Of a stretch of 64,000 bases of DNA, positions 35,527 to 46,503 are shown piece by piece. The notes under the pieces are model-generated. The model was not told where the DNA came from. It worked only from the letters and a program-made list of their open reading frames with translations, and did not search any database. The translations under genes and the position numbers were made by a program. The first letter of the stretch is position 1. Each line of letters opens with the position of its first letter. Location of the stretch: positions 789,635 to 853,634 of the forward strand of contig ML978156.1 of the NCBI GenBank assembly GCA_010015745.1, given 5' to 3'. Source of the stretch: Setomelanomma holmii. Its lineage: Eukaryota > Ascomycota > Dothideomycetes > Pleosporales > Phaeosphaeriaceae.

Positions 35527-36475
35527 ATGTCGTCAACTCCAGCTGCGCCACAAGGATACAGCTCTTTCCTCAAGCACATCGCTGTACTGCCCGAGACCGG
35601 GATTTTCCATCGATTCGGCGACCTCTGGGCAAAAAGAGTGTACGATGATGCTAGCAACTTAGTAACGTGCCTAGCAAAGGTGACGGATGAGGTACGGCAA
35701 CGCCCTGAGCTTGGTGCGGAGACGCTCCTGGATTGTCCGATGAGAGTTATCAAGGCGAAGTGCCCTAAGAAATCGCACAAACCCTTGTATATAGCTTGGG
35801 CTGAGTACGACAAAGCTCTCAAGCGATATGGTATACCCCTCTGGCGCGTTCGCATTGGCTCAGGCTGATATAGAGCTAGGGGAAACACTCTGTATGAGCG
35901 CGGAGATCATGAATCTGCCGACACAGAATATCTTCAACACCAAGCAAGTGGAGAGCTGGAAGCTGCCCGGCTTCAAGCCACTGTTCGATAACGATGAATT
36001 CGTTCTGACTGGAGAGGACAAGTTTTGGTATCAAGGCAATCCTGATCAGAACGACAGCTGTGCGTGGAGAGCAATTCCTCGTGGAGATGTCCTCACTCAG
36101 ACCTTCGTCAAGTCCAGTCCATGGATCGAGAAACACATTGTTGACCGATGGCGATCGCTTCTTCGTCGCAAGAAGCCAGATGATGACAAGCAACTCGTGC
36201 GGTGGCGTTACAGTCGTATTGTCGGCGCATTGGATACGCTGAGCTGTTTCCTGGCTTCAGTCTTGTTGACAATTACGATAATCGTGCTCGCAGTTGTAAA
36301 ACCTCTAGTAATCCGCATCGCCGTGGTCGGCATCTTCGGCACTCTGTTCGCGCTTGTTCTCAAGCTGATGGCAGGTGATCCGTCTCGAGGAGAAGTATTT
36401 GGGGCGACGGCAGCATTTTACGCTGTCGCAGTGGTGTTCGTTGGCTCCACGAACAACGACTGTGCTTGTCACTAA
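35527..36475 (+). pseudogene. DUF6594-type membrane protein gene with a frameshift
   Basis: ATG 35527 starts MSSTPAAPQGYSSFLKHIAV and GIFHRFGDLWAKRVYDDASN, the usual N-terminal layout of DUF6594 proteins (GYpkLAxFI..., FRRFxxLxxRxLL). The frame runs through WAEYDKALKRYG and must then shift by one base between about 35828 and 35865, since the continuation FALAQADIELGETL lies in the next frame. No intron fits the gap. The C-terminal half has the expected hairpin of hydrophobic segments (FLASVLLTITIIVLAVVKPL, IAVVGIFGTLFALVLKLMAG) and the family ending EVFGATAAFYAVAVVFVGS. About 315 residues if intact. DUF6594 proteins have no established function. Pseudogene or sequence error. Confidence 0.62.
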
Positions 36476-39400
36476 AGTCGCGCGGTGTGAAGAACGGGGG
36501 AAGAGGGGTTGGCGGCTGTGGAGATTGCCTTACGGAAGGTACGTGCGTTCTAGCTTGGACCTTAACCACATTCAGCCCAGCTTTCGGTCCTCGTCATTCT
36601 CTCAAGCCTCAGTGTGGTCATTTCTTTTTTCTTTCATGTCTTTATTTTATCATCAAGGTTTTCTATCAGGGGGTCTCACTTCAACGGCTTTCCTAGCAGT
36701 TGTGAGGATGGTACAACTTTTGTACGCTGGTCGCACATATCTCAAGATCTTATGCATATTTTATGCCCACGTTGCACTCAGCCGGAGCCTCATTATAAAT
36801 GTACGAGATTTATGCACGGTGCTGCAGGAATTTAGACAACACACCTTCCGGTGAAGTTATCGACTGCACACCGCTCTCTACCTCGAAGCTACAGCGCAAG
36901 CCACCACCGCTCGGCATAGCATCATGCTGAACGGGGTCATGCGCAGGAAATGATGGATCAAAGTACGAAGCCTCGAGTCCCGCATGTTATGACCTCGCAT
37001 TCAGGTCCGGGTGTGTATCGAGCTTAAAGGTACATCCTTAATTGCTATCCAGTCTTACGGACAGCACTCCCTGCGGACGACCTTGGTGTACATGATCATC
37101 CAACATAATGGTGTCGCATTTGCCACCAGACCGCGAACAAAGCTCAGTCACTATCACCATGACGAAGAGCGGACAACACACTACGCCGTCTAATCGTGTA
37201 CCCAAGAGCGAGCGGCTGACTTAGAGCGCGGCAAGAAACCCCGCTATCTGGCAATTCCTGTTTCTATCTTACGCGAACACTTCTAGTCTAACGTTGCCGC
37301 GTACGATCAACTTCCGCTCGCCTCGCGCCGCAACGGAAGTGCGGATGAGCTATCAATTCCCCGACGACTCAAGACGATGCCGCCAACCACAATCGGGTTA
37401 GCAAGTTTGCTTTGAGAACAGCCTCCCACAGACTGCGATTGTCAATATTACAATCGCTCATCCTCTTCATTGCCGTATAGCTAGACTAAGAAGGTTGTCT
37501 TGTGCTTTGCATCGTTACCACAAGCGAAATCACGCGTACAGCCACACGATGTCGTTCTATCCGAGGTACTTCATGGTTTCTGGTCCGGGACTGAATTGTA
37601 AGAGGCAGTGAGTCGATGAAGAGCCTAAGACTTACCTTTTGCAGCGCCCCTCCCCGATCAAGGCGTACCGAGGCCACGAGTGGCCAACAGCCAACAGCCG
37701 GCCGGGCCCGTGATACCCCCAGGAGGTGGAGCCTCGAACACTCAGTGGCATAGTGGCATTCAAACTAGGACCACGGCATCTACTCAGCCAAACAATCCAC
37801 CGGGCAGTTCGCAAATCAGTCCATGATCCAATACGATCAGTTCCAACTTCGACATCAATCGAACATGAAATGCTGATAACGACTGCATTTGCATGCCCGG
37901 CCCAAACTCGTGAATTGCGGTACCATTGGTTCCGCGAGCTGGACATACATGCGAAACCTGGGAACTATTGCGGCGAGTGACATGAAGAGTGCGAAGTACG
38001 AGGATGGATCCACCACGTATATGAGACTACGAAAGGCGGACGGTGGTATGTGGAAGATGGCTGAGACCGATTCAGGTACCCTTTGCGGCCTGAATAGCTT
38101 TCGAAATGTATACATGGTCGTGTGCGACGTCTACAACGACGCATATCGAACAATGTAAACTCACAATAGCTCTTTTTCACTTTACTATATTATATCAAAA
38201 GTAGTCAGAACACTTGCGAGATGGACCCGAACCTGATCGTTCTTCGATCTTGAAGACTTTGCGGAACCAGGATGCGATCGCCAAATAGCAATTCGCGCCT
38301 TAATGCGCATCATCGGATCGAACGCTCCAGGTCATGCAGCCGCGATCGGACAACGTCATGAACCTTTGGCTAGGCTATAAGTATCGATGCAGATATCTTG
38401 AGTCGTATGAGTTCTTATGAGCCTATCCTGAGAGCGGCTCGATATGAGGCTCGAAGTGCGGTAGCCGGCTACGAAAAAATGGAGGTGACGATTGGTAAGG
38501 CGGCGGACGGAGTATCGTCGAGGAATTTTGACAAGGGACCTGTATAAGTGGTCAGCCAAGGGTACCTACTCGTCTGATCCTTTTGTACCTTGGATGGTCG
38601 GGGTGCATTGCGAGGGTTGAAATGAGGTTTTCTCACCTCGCTTGCTTGAGCGCACCCTGGACGCTATCGTATTGACATAAGCATTGATGCGTGTTCGACG
38701 AAGTGTTGAGCGATTGATTGCGAAAGAGCCTGATCAAGTTGATATGAGCGGTTCGGCTATGCGACTCTTGTTCTTGGGTCACAAAGGTGTCGCTGGTGAC
38801 AAGATCTGACGTCCGAAAGATGAGCAGCTCTTCGCCTCAGATCTGTATTCAGCTGAAGAGGCGCTCTACGCCTAGGGCTCGGTGATGAAGAGATTGGAGA
38901 TCTTCCCGTGCGGTCCAAAATGTCTCGAAAAGAGAAGGGAAATCTTGAGAAACCAAGGAAAGCTTTGGAATACACACACTGACGCAGGCCATATCAGCTT
39001 ATCGTAGCCCCTCTCGTCATGACACCTCGTTGCCGCTTACTTCACAGACAATCTACACCACTCGAAACTTGGATAAGCCTTACGAGGCTGGTAGCCAGTG
39101 TCATGATAGTGGCGACTGTGGAGGTACGAACCGAGATGTGAGTGCCGCTATGAGGTCCGAGGACGTCCTTCAATAACCTTGCCCCGTTGCGCTCACCGGT
39201 CTTGCTCGTTGCTTCCACACCCGAGGAAGCTTTTAATCAAGTCTGTATAGGTACTGCGGTGTCAATGAGCATTCAATTGCGGGTGTGAGCTTGTCGACGA
39301 CACTGCGCCCATGGATCCCCGTGCAGTGCGGCAAAGTGCACCGTTGGTGATGACTGAATGAAGTCCATCCGCGAGCTTAAAAGAGACGACCGCTCGGCTG

Positions 39401-40980
39401 CGTGATTCGAGCTAGACTCCTCCACGTAGTTGTCACACAGACAATCACGCTAGCGTGAACTGTCGGCGCACTGTTGGACCTGGGAGTTCAAGAACTCCGT
39501 TCTCTGAGGACGGCGTCCCTTCCCAGCTCAGTAGAGTCACTAAAGTGTCTTATGAAGTTTCTTTCCATCGAGCCAGTGCCCGTGCGGTGCAGCTCGAGGT
39601 AGGGAATGTAGATACCAAACAGGACTATTTTCACACCTCTCATGCTACAAGAAGCACCGCTTATTCTCGTCCAGCCATCTCGAACCTCGCCGATCCCAGA
39701 TTTGCTGCAAACACCAATAACGCACTGTCCATAGTAGATGCCCTGCTGCTCGGGACACGGTCAAAACGGACATCACGACTCCAGACCGCTCGGGCATACA
39801 TAGCCTTAGAGTATTGCTCTTGAAGCGACGACACGAGCACTCGTGCAAAACACTATGAGAGTGAGAAACTTTGACTTCGTGTCTGGTAGCGATAGTTAAG
39901 GATGATTTTGCCGTGCGCCGACCTGCAGCGGCTGTGTTGTTCAAGACTCCTTCCAAAATTCGCACAATTTCTCGATTCGCACCAGCGCTGGCTGAAAATG
40001 GCTAGAGAAGAACAACTTGCTGCGAACCACGTGTTCGTCCACTTTACTCCATCGTTAATCGTAAGCTAAGAGAAGCACGCGTGTCTTCCATCAATCAACT
40101 ATGTCCGTCGCACGATCGTTTGTATATGAGTTCCCTCACACTCGTCTGACAGAGACCCCGACAACTTAAGCATGTACCACAGGTCTGGCACATGCTATCC
40201 CAAGGTCGTGGTCAAGCATCTATCGCTCTTCCTCGCGGCTGGAGCCGTCTGCTCCAGGGCAGCACCACAATCGCACATACTGTGGTAGTCCAATCTCTCT
40301 ATCTCTCGTTTTCCATCCGCGTTGCTCTCGGACGAGATCAGCACTTTCAACGAGCGACATGGCTCCGTTGAGCATATTTCCGTACCACCCTCTGGCCAAG
40401 AGGCACATCTAGAGAAGCATTGTAAGAATTATCGTTGGGCCGGATAAGTCTTGCGGGTGAAACGTGCCTGGCCTGGGGCAGAGACGATGATCACCAAGAG
40501 CTGCGGGCCAATCCCTAAAATTTCCAAAAAGGAGCCATTGCTCCGAGCATGAGCGCACCCGAGAAGCTGCACGATATCTTCTTAGGCGATTGAGCTAGGG
40601 AAACTGTGGTAAGGACGAGTACGATAGACTTCCACGTCTCGATTGCCTTGTGAGGCGCCTGCAGGTCGTCTTACCCCGAGTGCACGGACGGCTCTGTCAT
40701 CACCAGGGCACTTCTCGCATGTCGAGCCTTTACCCTTTTAATATAACTTCGAGCAAAGGTCAAGGCTATAATGCTGTAAGCTGCACAATCTGATGTCGTG
40801 ATATACGGGCTTACTTTGATTGCACACAAGAGTAGGATCGAGGCGAAAGTCCGATTGAGCAGCCAAGCGTGTCGTCAGCTTGATACAAACCCGATTATCT
40901 CATCCTAAACATGTCAGAACACCGAAGACATCCAACACCTTCTCGAGGTATCACACTCCTTCATCTTAAACTCTCCAACC
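36476..40980. other. 4.5-kb gene-free region
   Basis: No recognisable gene in about 4.5 kb. Short open frames occur (for example 37889-38158 and 39455-39823) but start at non-ATG codons or lack protein character. Base composition looks similar to the rest by eye, not strongly AT-rich. No RNA gene or transposon domain was recognised. Confidence 0.5.
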
Positions 40981-42513
40981 ATGCGTTCCTTCACTTCAGT
41001 CGTCGCCGCAGTGGCGGCAGTCCTACCATTTGGCTTCGCTAATCTCCAGCCATCTCACAAATCAAATGACATGAATCCCAGCTCGTACAAGTCCGTACGC
41101 GTGCTTCAGACAGATGTTGTTGTCGTTGGTGGAGGTGGCGTTGGCACCTACGCCGCCATTCAGCTGGAAGACATAGGCAAGAAGATCGTGGTTATCGAGA
41201 GCAAGATCCGTTTGGGAGGACATACGGAGACATTCATCGATCCGGAGTCGAAGTTGCCAGTCGACGTGGGCGTAAAGCTCTACCACGACAAGCCGATTGT
41301 TCACGAGTGGTTCACCCGCTTCAATCTTTCAACCACGCGTTTTAACGTTAGCGCGGCTGCCGCAGTATCTCAGAACGTCGATTTTTGGACAGGTCAAGTG
41401 CTAAAAGGTATACCAGCAGCCAACCAAACGGCTCTGGCAGCAGCTTTGCAGCGCTATGCTGCTGTCCTTCAAAAGTACCCACAGCTCGAGTGCGGCTTCT
41501 ATCTGCCTGACCCGGTACCTGAAGATTTATATATGCCATTTGGTCAGTTCGTGCAGAAGTACGACATTGCCGACGCCGTTCAATTCATTTTTGGTCTGAC
41601 ATCCGCCTTTGGCGATATTCTCGAACTTCCCACGCTCCAGCAATTTCGCACCCTCTCTCTTGGCCTCATGGCTACCACCAGCAACTTCCAGACCAGCTCA
41701 GTCATGGACAACAGCCTACTATTCGAGAAAGCGACTGCCGAACTTCTCGCAGCTGATTCGCTCCTCTTGTCCTCCAAAGTCCTTGCGACAGAACGCGTTA
41801 ACGATTCTGGCGCCGTCAAGATCCTCATCGACACACCCAAAGGCCGCACCCTCGTCATCGCTAAGAAGCTTCTTATGACCACCCCACCCGTTTCATCTGC
41901 CCTCACCAAGTTCGACACCAACCGAGACGAGCTCAGTATCTTTGGTCAGTTCCAAGCCGTGGGATACTACACATCCATAATCCGCAATGCCGGTCCTGTC
42001 AACATCACCTTCCAGAACCTCGCCCTTGACAAGCCTTATGCCCTCGCACCAATGCCTGCAATCTACAATGTCAACCCAATAGGCGTCAATCCTTCGCTCA
42101 GCCTCTTATACTACGGGACCAAGGTCGGACAGGTGATAAGTGACGAGCAGGCCAAGGCTAACATCATTGCAGACCTCAAGCGCTACCAGGCTGCGAATTG
42201 TATGGCAGACACCAATCCTGAGTTTGTGGCCTTCAGCAACCATAGCCCGTACAACATGCTGGTTGGCTCAGAAGCTACCACGAAGGGCTTTTATAAGCAG
42301 CTTTATGCGTTACAGGGAAAGCGGAATACGTTCTGGAGCGGCGCAGCCTGGAGGGCGCATGATAGCTCGAGTAGCTGGGCTTTCACGAAGAATAGCGTTT
42401 TGCCTGCTCTTGTGGCGAGTTTGGGATCATCGGAAAGCGAATGGGGATTGATGTCCAGTACTTCAGCTCTCTGGGTGGCGGTATTCGTACGCGGTACGGT
42501 ATCAGCTAATTAG
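40981..42513 (+). CDS. Secreted FAD-dependent amine oxidase-like / beta-cyclopiazonate dehydrogenase-like flavoprotein
   Basis: Single exon, 510 residues. A signal peptide is clear (MRSFTSVVAAVAAVLPFGFA). The FAD-binding Rossmann motif DVVVVGGGGVGTYAAIQL (about residues 45-62) is followed by a downstream acidic residue in IVVIESKIRLGGHTETF, which also carries the GG-doublet of amine-oxidase-like flavoproteins. The middle part has WTGQVLKGIP and QFVQKYDIADAVQFIFGLTS; the C-terminal FAD-contact block is LYALQGKRNTFWSGAAWRAH. Fungal relatives are annotated as FAD-dependent oxidoreductases or beta-cyclopiazonate dehydrogenases; the substrate is unknown. There is no polyketide, NRPS or prenyltransferase gene nearby, so nothing supports a cyclopiazonic acid cluster. 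Several N-glycosylation sequons (for example NLSTT, NVSAA, NQTAL, NITFQ) fit a secreted protein. Confidence 0.88.
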   Translation: MRSFTSVVAAVAAVLPFGFANLQPSHKSNDMNPSSYKSVRVLQTDVVVVGGGGVGTYAAIQLEDIGKKIVVIESKIRLGGHTETFIDPESKLPVDVGVKLYHDKPIVHEWFTRFNLSTTRFNVSAAAAVSQNVDFWTGQVLKGIPAANQTALAAALQRYAAVLQKYPQLECGFYLPDPVPEDLYMPFGQFVQKYDIADAVQFIFGLTSAFGDILELPTLQQFRTLSLGLMATTSNFQTSSVMDNSLLFEKATAELLAADSLLLSSKVLATERVNDSGAVKILIDTPKGRTLVIAKKLLMTTPPVSSALTKFDTNRDELSIFGQFQAVGYYTSIIRNAGPVNITFQNLALDKPYALAPMPAIYNVNPIGVNPSLSLLYYGTKVGQVISDEQAKANIIADLKRYQAANCMADTNPEFVAFSNHSPYNMLVGSEATTKGFYKQLYALQGKRNTFWSGAAWRAHDSSSSWAFTKNSVLPALVASLGSSESEWGLMSSTSALWVAVFVRGTVSAN

Positions 42514-44077
42514 TCTTAGTTTCTTCACGAATAACATCAGCATGGCAGGATGATCCTATACCGAATGCTGCTGGTGTGTTTCTGCACTCATCTTAAAACC
42601 GAGCGGGCTTCAGACATCGTTCTGAGTCCTTCCTCAAGCAGCACCAAGATATGCAAGTGCCAACTCAGTGAAAGAAGATAAGTTACACTAAAACACAATA
42701 GTGAGTTTCTAGGCTGGGGAGTGACTCCAGATGAACAACGCCATCCTCGAAGTATACCCGGCAGGCACCGTCTCAGACGAGTGTGCTCCCGCCCCAACAA
42801 GACTCCAAGCGAAGCTGTCCCGCCGGCGGGATATGCTGTACCAGGCCTTCGCACGATCCAGTCCAGCTGGCTTGCGCGATCGGGTATGGCCGAAACTGGG
42901 TGCCTAGTCTCATCGACGTCTTACCTCGAGAAGTTGTCAGTCCTGATGTCTTCCCGAGCAGTGTCGTCGCCAGCTCCACACCCTCAGAGAAGTCGCGCCA
43001 CGTGCGTCCCTTCAACGAAGTTGTTTCGCTGTTCATCCAGAAGTACTGGCAGCATGCAACTTGGCCAGCAAGTTTACTGATGCTGCCGAAACCTTGCACT
43101 GTCACGCTGGACGCAAACAATGCCACTGGAGCAGCGCGATGACAAGTGAGTGCCATCAGTCCATTCCGAGTGTGGACGTTGTTCAAAGCGTATTTGAGCT
43201 GCGATGGTAGGATTACTTGCGTGACCCAATCATCAACAGGATCACAGGCGATACTGTTCGTATCGAGCTATCTGTCATCATTGTATCCGTTCCGAGGTGA
43301 TCTCGAGTTCGTCATTGTACTTATCTTGATGCTGTGGTGCTGACCTCGTGCTTTGCTATTTAGAGCCTTATCCTCCGTCGAGTTCTTTCTGCTGCTATTG
43401 CGCTGCTCTCGCCGAGGTTGTTGTCTTGATCGGACCGGTCGCGGCGATTGTGGCAAGATCGCAGGTGCAGCCGCAATGAGGAGAATAGAAAAGAGCAAGC
43501 AAGTGGGCCAGGTGTGCGGGGCTTTTATCATGTGGGTTCCAACGCTAGCGCCACTTCGCTAGCGCGGCAAGCGCTATGGGCTTGGCTATGTCACGTGCCC
43601 AAGCACTCGCGGTGACGATGCGGGAGTCGATGGCAGGGTTTGCGAGAAACTGAAATGGCGCATACGGTCATGTCTGAAGTGGTGTACTTGCGGCTCTCAT
43701 TTTTGGTATTTGCTGATTTGAGCATCTTGGAGGGCCGCTGAAGGATAGGCCTAGAGTCTTTCACGTCACTCCCACTCACACCTTTGAGCATCAATATCAT
43801 CTCCTGGGACACTCCGACAGCATCAAATATCTCTTCTGTCAGATTGTACTGAGTCGCATAGAGTCAGAGTATGCTTTCGCTAGGAGCAATGTGCCCTCGC
43901 ATCGCAGCGAACAGTAACACGGGCGCCTAAACGGTCAAGGTGAAAGGTGCGAATGCCCGTTTGCACAGCACGTAATCCCACGCTAATCACAACAAAAGCC
44001 CTCAGCCCACTCTGAGATCTCTTTTGCATCGCAAAGACTCGCCCGACCTTTCTCAACCGCACGCGACATCCGCCAAC
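42514..44077. other. Intergenic region with the second repeat copy
   Basis: About 1.6 kb. It contains the repeat copy at 42691-43190 and, just after it, hydrophobic coding-like fragments in different frames up to about 43470. No intact gene is seen. Confidence 0.45.
42691..43190 (+). repeat. Diverged dispersed repeat, copy B (degenerate coding sequence)
   Basis: Same-orientation match to 14811-15270 by ordered short blocks (see copy A). Here the sequence retains protein-like fragments in different frames: MNNAILEVYPAGTVSDECAP, then DMLYQAFARSSPAG, then NWVPSLIDVLPREVVSPDVF followed by FIQKYWQHATWPAS. Frame changes and stops show it is decayed. I do not recognise the original protein. Confidence 0.55.
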
Positions 44078-45058
44078 ATGTCTGCAGCCCGCCTACCTAT
44101 TGCGCTGTTCCACGAACCCGCGCCTCATGTCGCCCCTTCATCGATTCCGCCCGAGGAACTTGAGACTTACACTGGTTGGTTTCGAACCAATGCAGGCGCC
44201 CGAATCGTCATCATGCGCGACGGTAGTCGACAGCGCCTCGGTTACATTGAAGACGTTCAAGGCGCCATCACCAAGAGCGTCGACCTACAACTCGAAGGCG
44301 TCAGGCGCATCTATCGCGGAGGCGCAACCCTGGAGGAGAAAGAAGTGAACCGCAACATCCAGGCGATGGCCAAGGCCACTCCTGGCGACTTCGAGGTGTT
44401 CTTTGGTGTCAAACATTGCAAGATCATTCATGTGGAGATTGGCAGGGACCAGTATGAGCGCACAGAGAAAGGCGTGTGTCTCATCACAACCCTCCCGCCT
44501 GAGGTTCGCGAGCGTATCTGGAGACAAGTACTCCGAGATGCTTTCCCGCAAGACAAGGACAGGATTGTTCTCACTGCTCAATATGGGCCTCTTGCTATTG
44601 TCGGTCCCGATTTGAAGGTATCGCAGTTTCATATGCTGAGCCATCATTACCATACTAAACAAACATCACAGACACCATTCAACCACGTTCGATGCATCTG
44701 GAAGGAGTTCCGTAATGATGCGAAACTTCTCGAGTTCGACTTCCAGCCCATTCTAGTGTCGAATTCCCTGGCCGTCACGAAGCTTCTGCGTCCCCGGAAT
44801 CCCGAAGTGGCTCGCTACCTACGCCAAGTCGACCTTCACTTCCACTTCGGTCCTGGAAGCAACCCTCCGCAGTCCTTCCTGTTCAATCTCCTCGACTTCG
44901 GACTCGCCACGCCGACATGCAACGTCAACCTCTTCATGTTCTTGTGGAAGATCAAAAGCAAGAAGGCGAAGGACGTCTACAACTTCATGCAATACGGTTT
45001 CAACGCGAACTACTGCGATCAGGCTGAACGGTCGTTCGTGCCAGCTGAAGTGGAATAA
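44078..45058 (+). CDS. F-box-like fungal hypothetical protein
   Basis: ATG 44078 (context CCAACATGTC). A 54-bp intron, 44618-44671, is proposed (GTATCG, branch TACTAAAC, acceptor ATCACAG); spliced length 308 residues. The intron is a multiple of three and free of stops, so retention would add 18 residues. The N-terminal part is unknown (YTGWFRTNAGARIVIMRDGS). The F-box-like block is TTLPPEVRERIWRQVLRDAF, followed by ordered sequence around VRCIWKEFRNDAKLLEFDF and a LHFHFGPGSN stretch. Such proteins in Dothideomycetes usually act, if at all, as SCF adaptors, but no partner is visible. The reading frame ends at 45058, yet coding-like sequence continues beyond (see next feature), so the present C-terminus may be shortened. 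Confidence 0.6.
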   Translation: MSAARLPIALFHEPAPHVAPSSIPPEELETYTGWFRTNAGARIVIMRDGSRQRLGYIEDVQGAITKSVDLQLEGVRRIYRGGATLEEKEVNRNIQAMAKATPGDFEVFFGVKHCKIIHVEIGRDQYERTEKGVCLITTLPPEVRERIWRQVLRDAFPQDKDRIVLTAQYGPLAIVGPDLKVSQFHMLSHHYHTKQTSQTPFNHVRCIWKEFRNDAKLLEFDFQPILVSNSLAVTKLLRPRNPEVARYLRQVDLHFHFGPGSNPPQSFLFNLLDFGLATPTCNVNLFMFLWKIKSKKAKDVYNFMQYGFNANYCDQAERSFVPAEVE

Positions 45059-45287
45059 AGCTCTTCAGACCGCTTGAAGAGGATACCGGCAGGCTGCTCA
45101 GCTTGACGCTCCCAACGTCAGGTCCTTCCCTGTAGACCATGATGACAAGGATCTTGTGGAAGTGATTACTGTGGCGTGCTACAAGAAGGACATGAAATCT
45201 ATAGTGACGTGGTACAATCGCGACGAAGATATAGCGGCTGCTATGACTGTTAATCAGTGCAAAGGTTGGATGAAGAATGGCTTTTGA
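45059..45287 (+). pseudogene. Decayed 3' extension of the preceding F-box-like gene
   Basis: One frame over from the stop at 45058, the sequence reads WNKALQTA, then TGA (45075-45077), then GYRQAAQLDAPNVRSFPVDH followed by DLVEVITVACYKKDM and a final stop at 45285-45287. The character is clearly protein-like and fits a natural continuation of the upstream gene. A one-base frameshift near 45050 and a TGG to TGA change would explain the break. An intron explanation was tried and did not restore the frame. Confidence 0.5.
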
Positions 45288-45536
45288 GCGGCTCGGGCTC
45301 GGTGGGAATATACAGGCAGGCTATTCTGATGCCGAGAACATGACGCTGAAGGTAGCCATGTACGACTTTGAGTACTGATTGATGCAACGAGACCTGATTT
45401 TACACCATCTGAAAACAACGAATGAGAAGTAGTGCCGGTGTTCTAGGACACTGTCTTGCAATCAGACCTGTGGGGTTTCCAGTATTTGCAACCTGATTCG
45501 CCAAGTTTGCTGACTCTGCGCATTTATAGATGGCTA

Positions 45537-46503
45537 ATGGCAAAGGATCCCTCCATGAAGACCCTAGCCAACTACACGAGAATGCCAAAGCGTAAGTTGT
45601 GTTTAGACCAGCCTCATGAGCAGGCTACAAAGAGATCTCGCATACAATCTCAGGAGATCGTGACCCAGCTCCTATCCTAACGAGCCAGCCATTCCGCCTC
45701 CTGAACCTTCCCGCAGAGATCTCGGACCTCATCTACGCATACGCCTTAACCACCGACAATGGCAAGGTCCAGATCCGCATCCCACAATACCAACCAGACA
45801 GCGCAAAGATCCTCATTCAGTCATACGAACCATACAAGTCTCCTCCGAAATTCAACAAACTCCAATACGTTTGCAAACGCCTCCACGCTGAAACTTCCTG
45901 TCTCGAACTCCGCCACAACACACTCGTCTTTCCAACAAAACGCACGCGCCGAACTAGATCCAAACCAGCAAGTCCTCTATTTCACAACCCACTACACCCC
46001 AGCAAAATTCTCTTGGATCAAAACCATCGAGCTCAACATCAAAGCCCTCGCCATGCCATACAGCCACAACCTGACATATTTCCTCACGCCCACACACTTC
46101 GACGCATACGTGCGCGTCGCGAAATCCTGCCGTGCGCATCCAAACATGCAGGTCCAATATGTGCTTGAGTCGTTCACTTGGTGACATAATTACCATATGG
46201 CACCCGAGTTGTGCGGCTTCATTGAACAAGGCATAGTACTGCACAAGGCGCTTGGCAAAATCTATCTTGGGGCGCTGCACCCAGAACACGCGGATTTGCT
46301 GCTGGCGATTAGCGTTGAGGCGAGGAGTAGGAGGAAGAAGGTGAGCTGGTATGCGCCGAATCTGAAGTTCTTTCCTGGGCAGGATGAGTTTAGGGAAGAT
46401 ATGTTTCGAAGTGGGGCGAGAGGTGTGGAGTTTGCGGGTATTGAAGGGGGGGTTGGAGAGATGGATTGAGGTCGCGAAGAAGTGGGCGAAGGAGGGCTCA
46501 TGA
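45537..46503 (+). pseudogene. F-box-like gene with several lesions
   Basis: In-frame ATGs at 45537, 45555 and 45582 lead into a 62-bp intron (45592-45653, GTAAGT...TCTCAG) and an F-box-like exon with PFRLLNLPAEISDLIYAYAL and LQYVCKRLHAETSCLELRHN. At about 45940 the frame shifts by one base (FPTKRTR to AELDPNQQVLYFTTHY). A TGA at 46182-46184 interrupts the same frame between LESFTW and HNYHMAPELCGFIEQG. Near 46446 a run of seven G residues coincides with a third break, after which LERWIEVAKKWAKEGS runs to a stop at 46503. The homopolymer break could be a base-call error, but the combination points to a pseudogene. It is a distant paralogue of the F-box-like genes at 44 and 58.9-61.8 kb. Confidence 0.6.

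Noticed and set aside
37889..38158. Open frame with some protein character in the gene-free region
   Set aside because: It begins at a TTG, has no ATG or fitting upstream exon, and matches no family I know. Not strong enough to call.
39455..39823. 122-codon open frame
   Set aside because: Composition is Ser/Arg-rich as in random GC-balanced DNA, with no recognisable motif.
40981..42513. Possible cyclopiazonic-acid-type secondary metabolite cluster around the flavoprotein gene
   Set aside because: No PKS, NRPS, prenyltransferase, transporter or pathway regulator lies nearby; the next genes are an accessory DUF6594 gene and F-box-like genes.
45592..45653. First frame change in the degenerate F-box-like gene read as a lesion
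   Set aside because: A GTAAGT...TCTCAG intron of 62 bp restores the frame exactly, so it is a splice, not a mutation.
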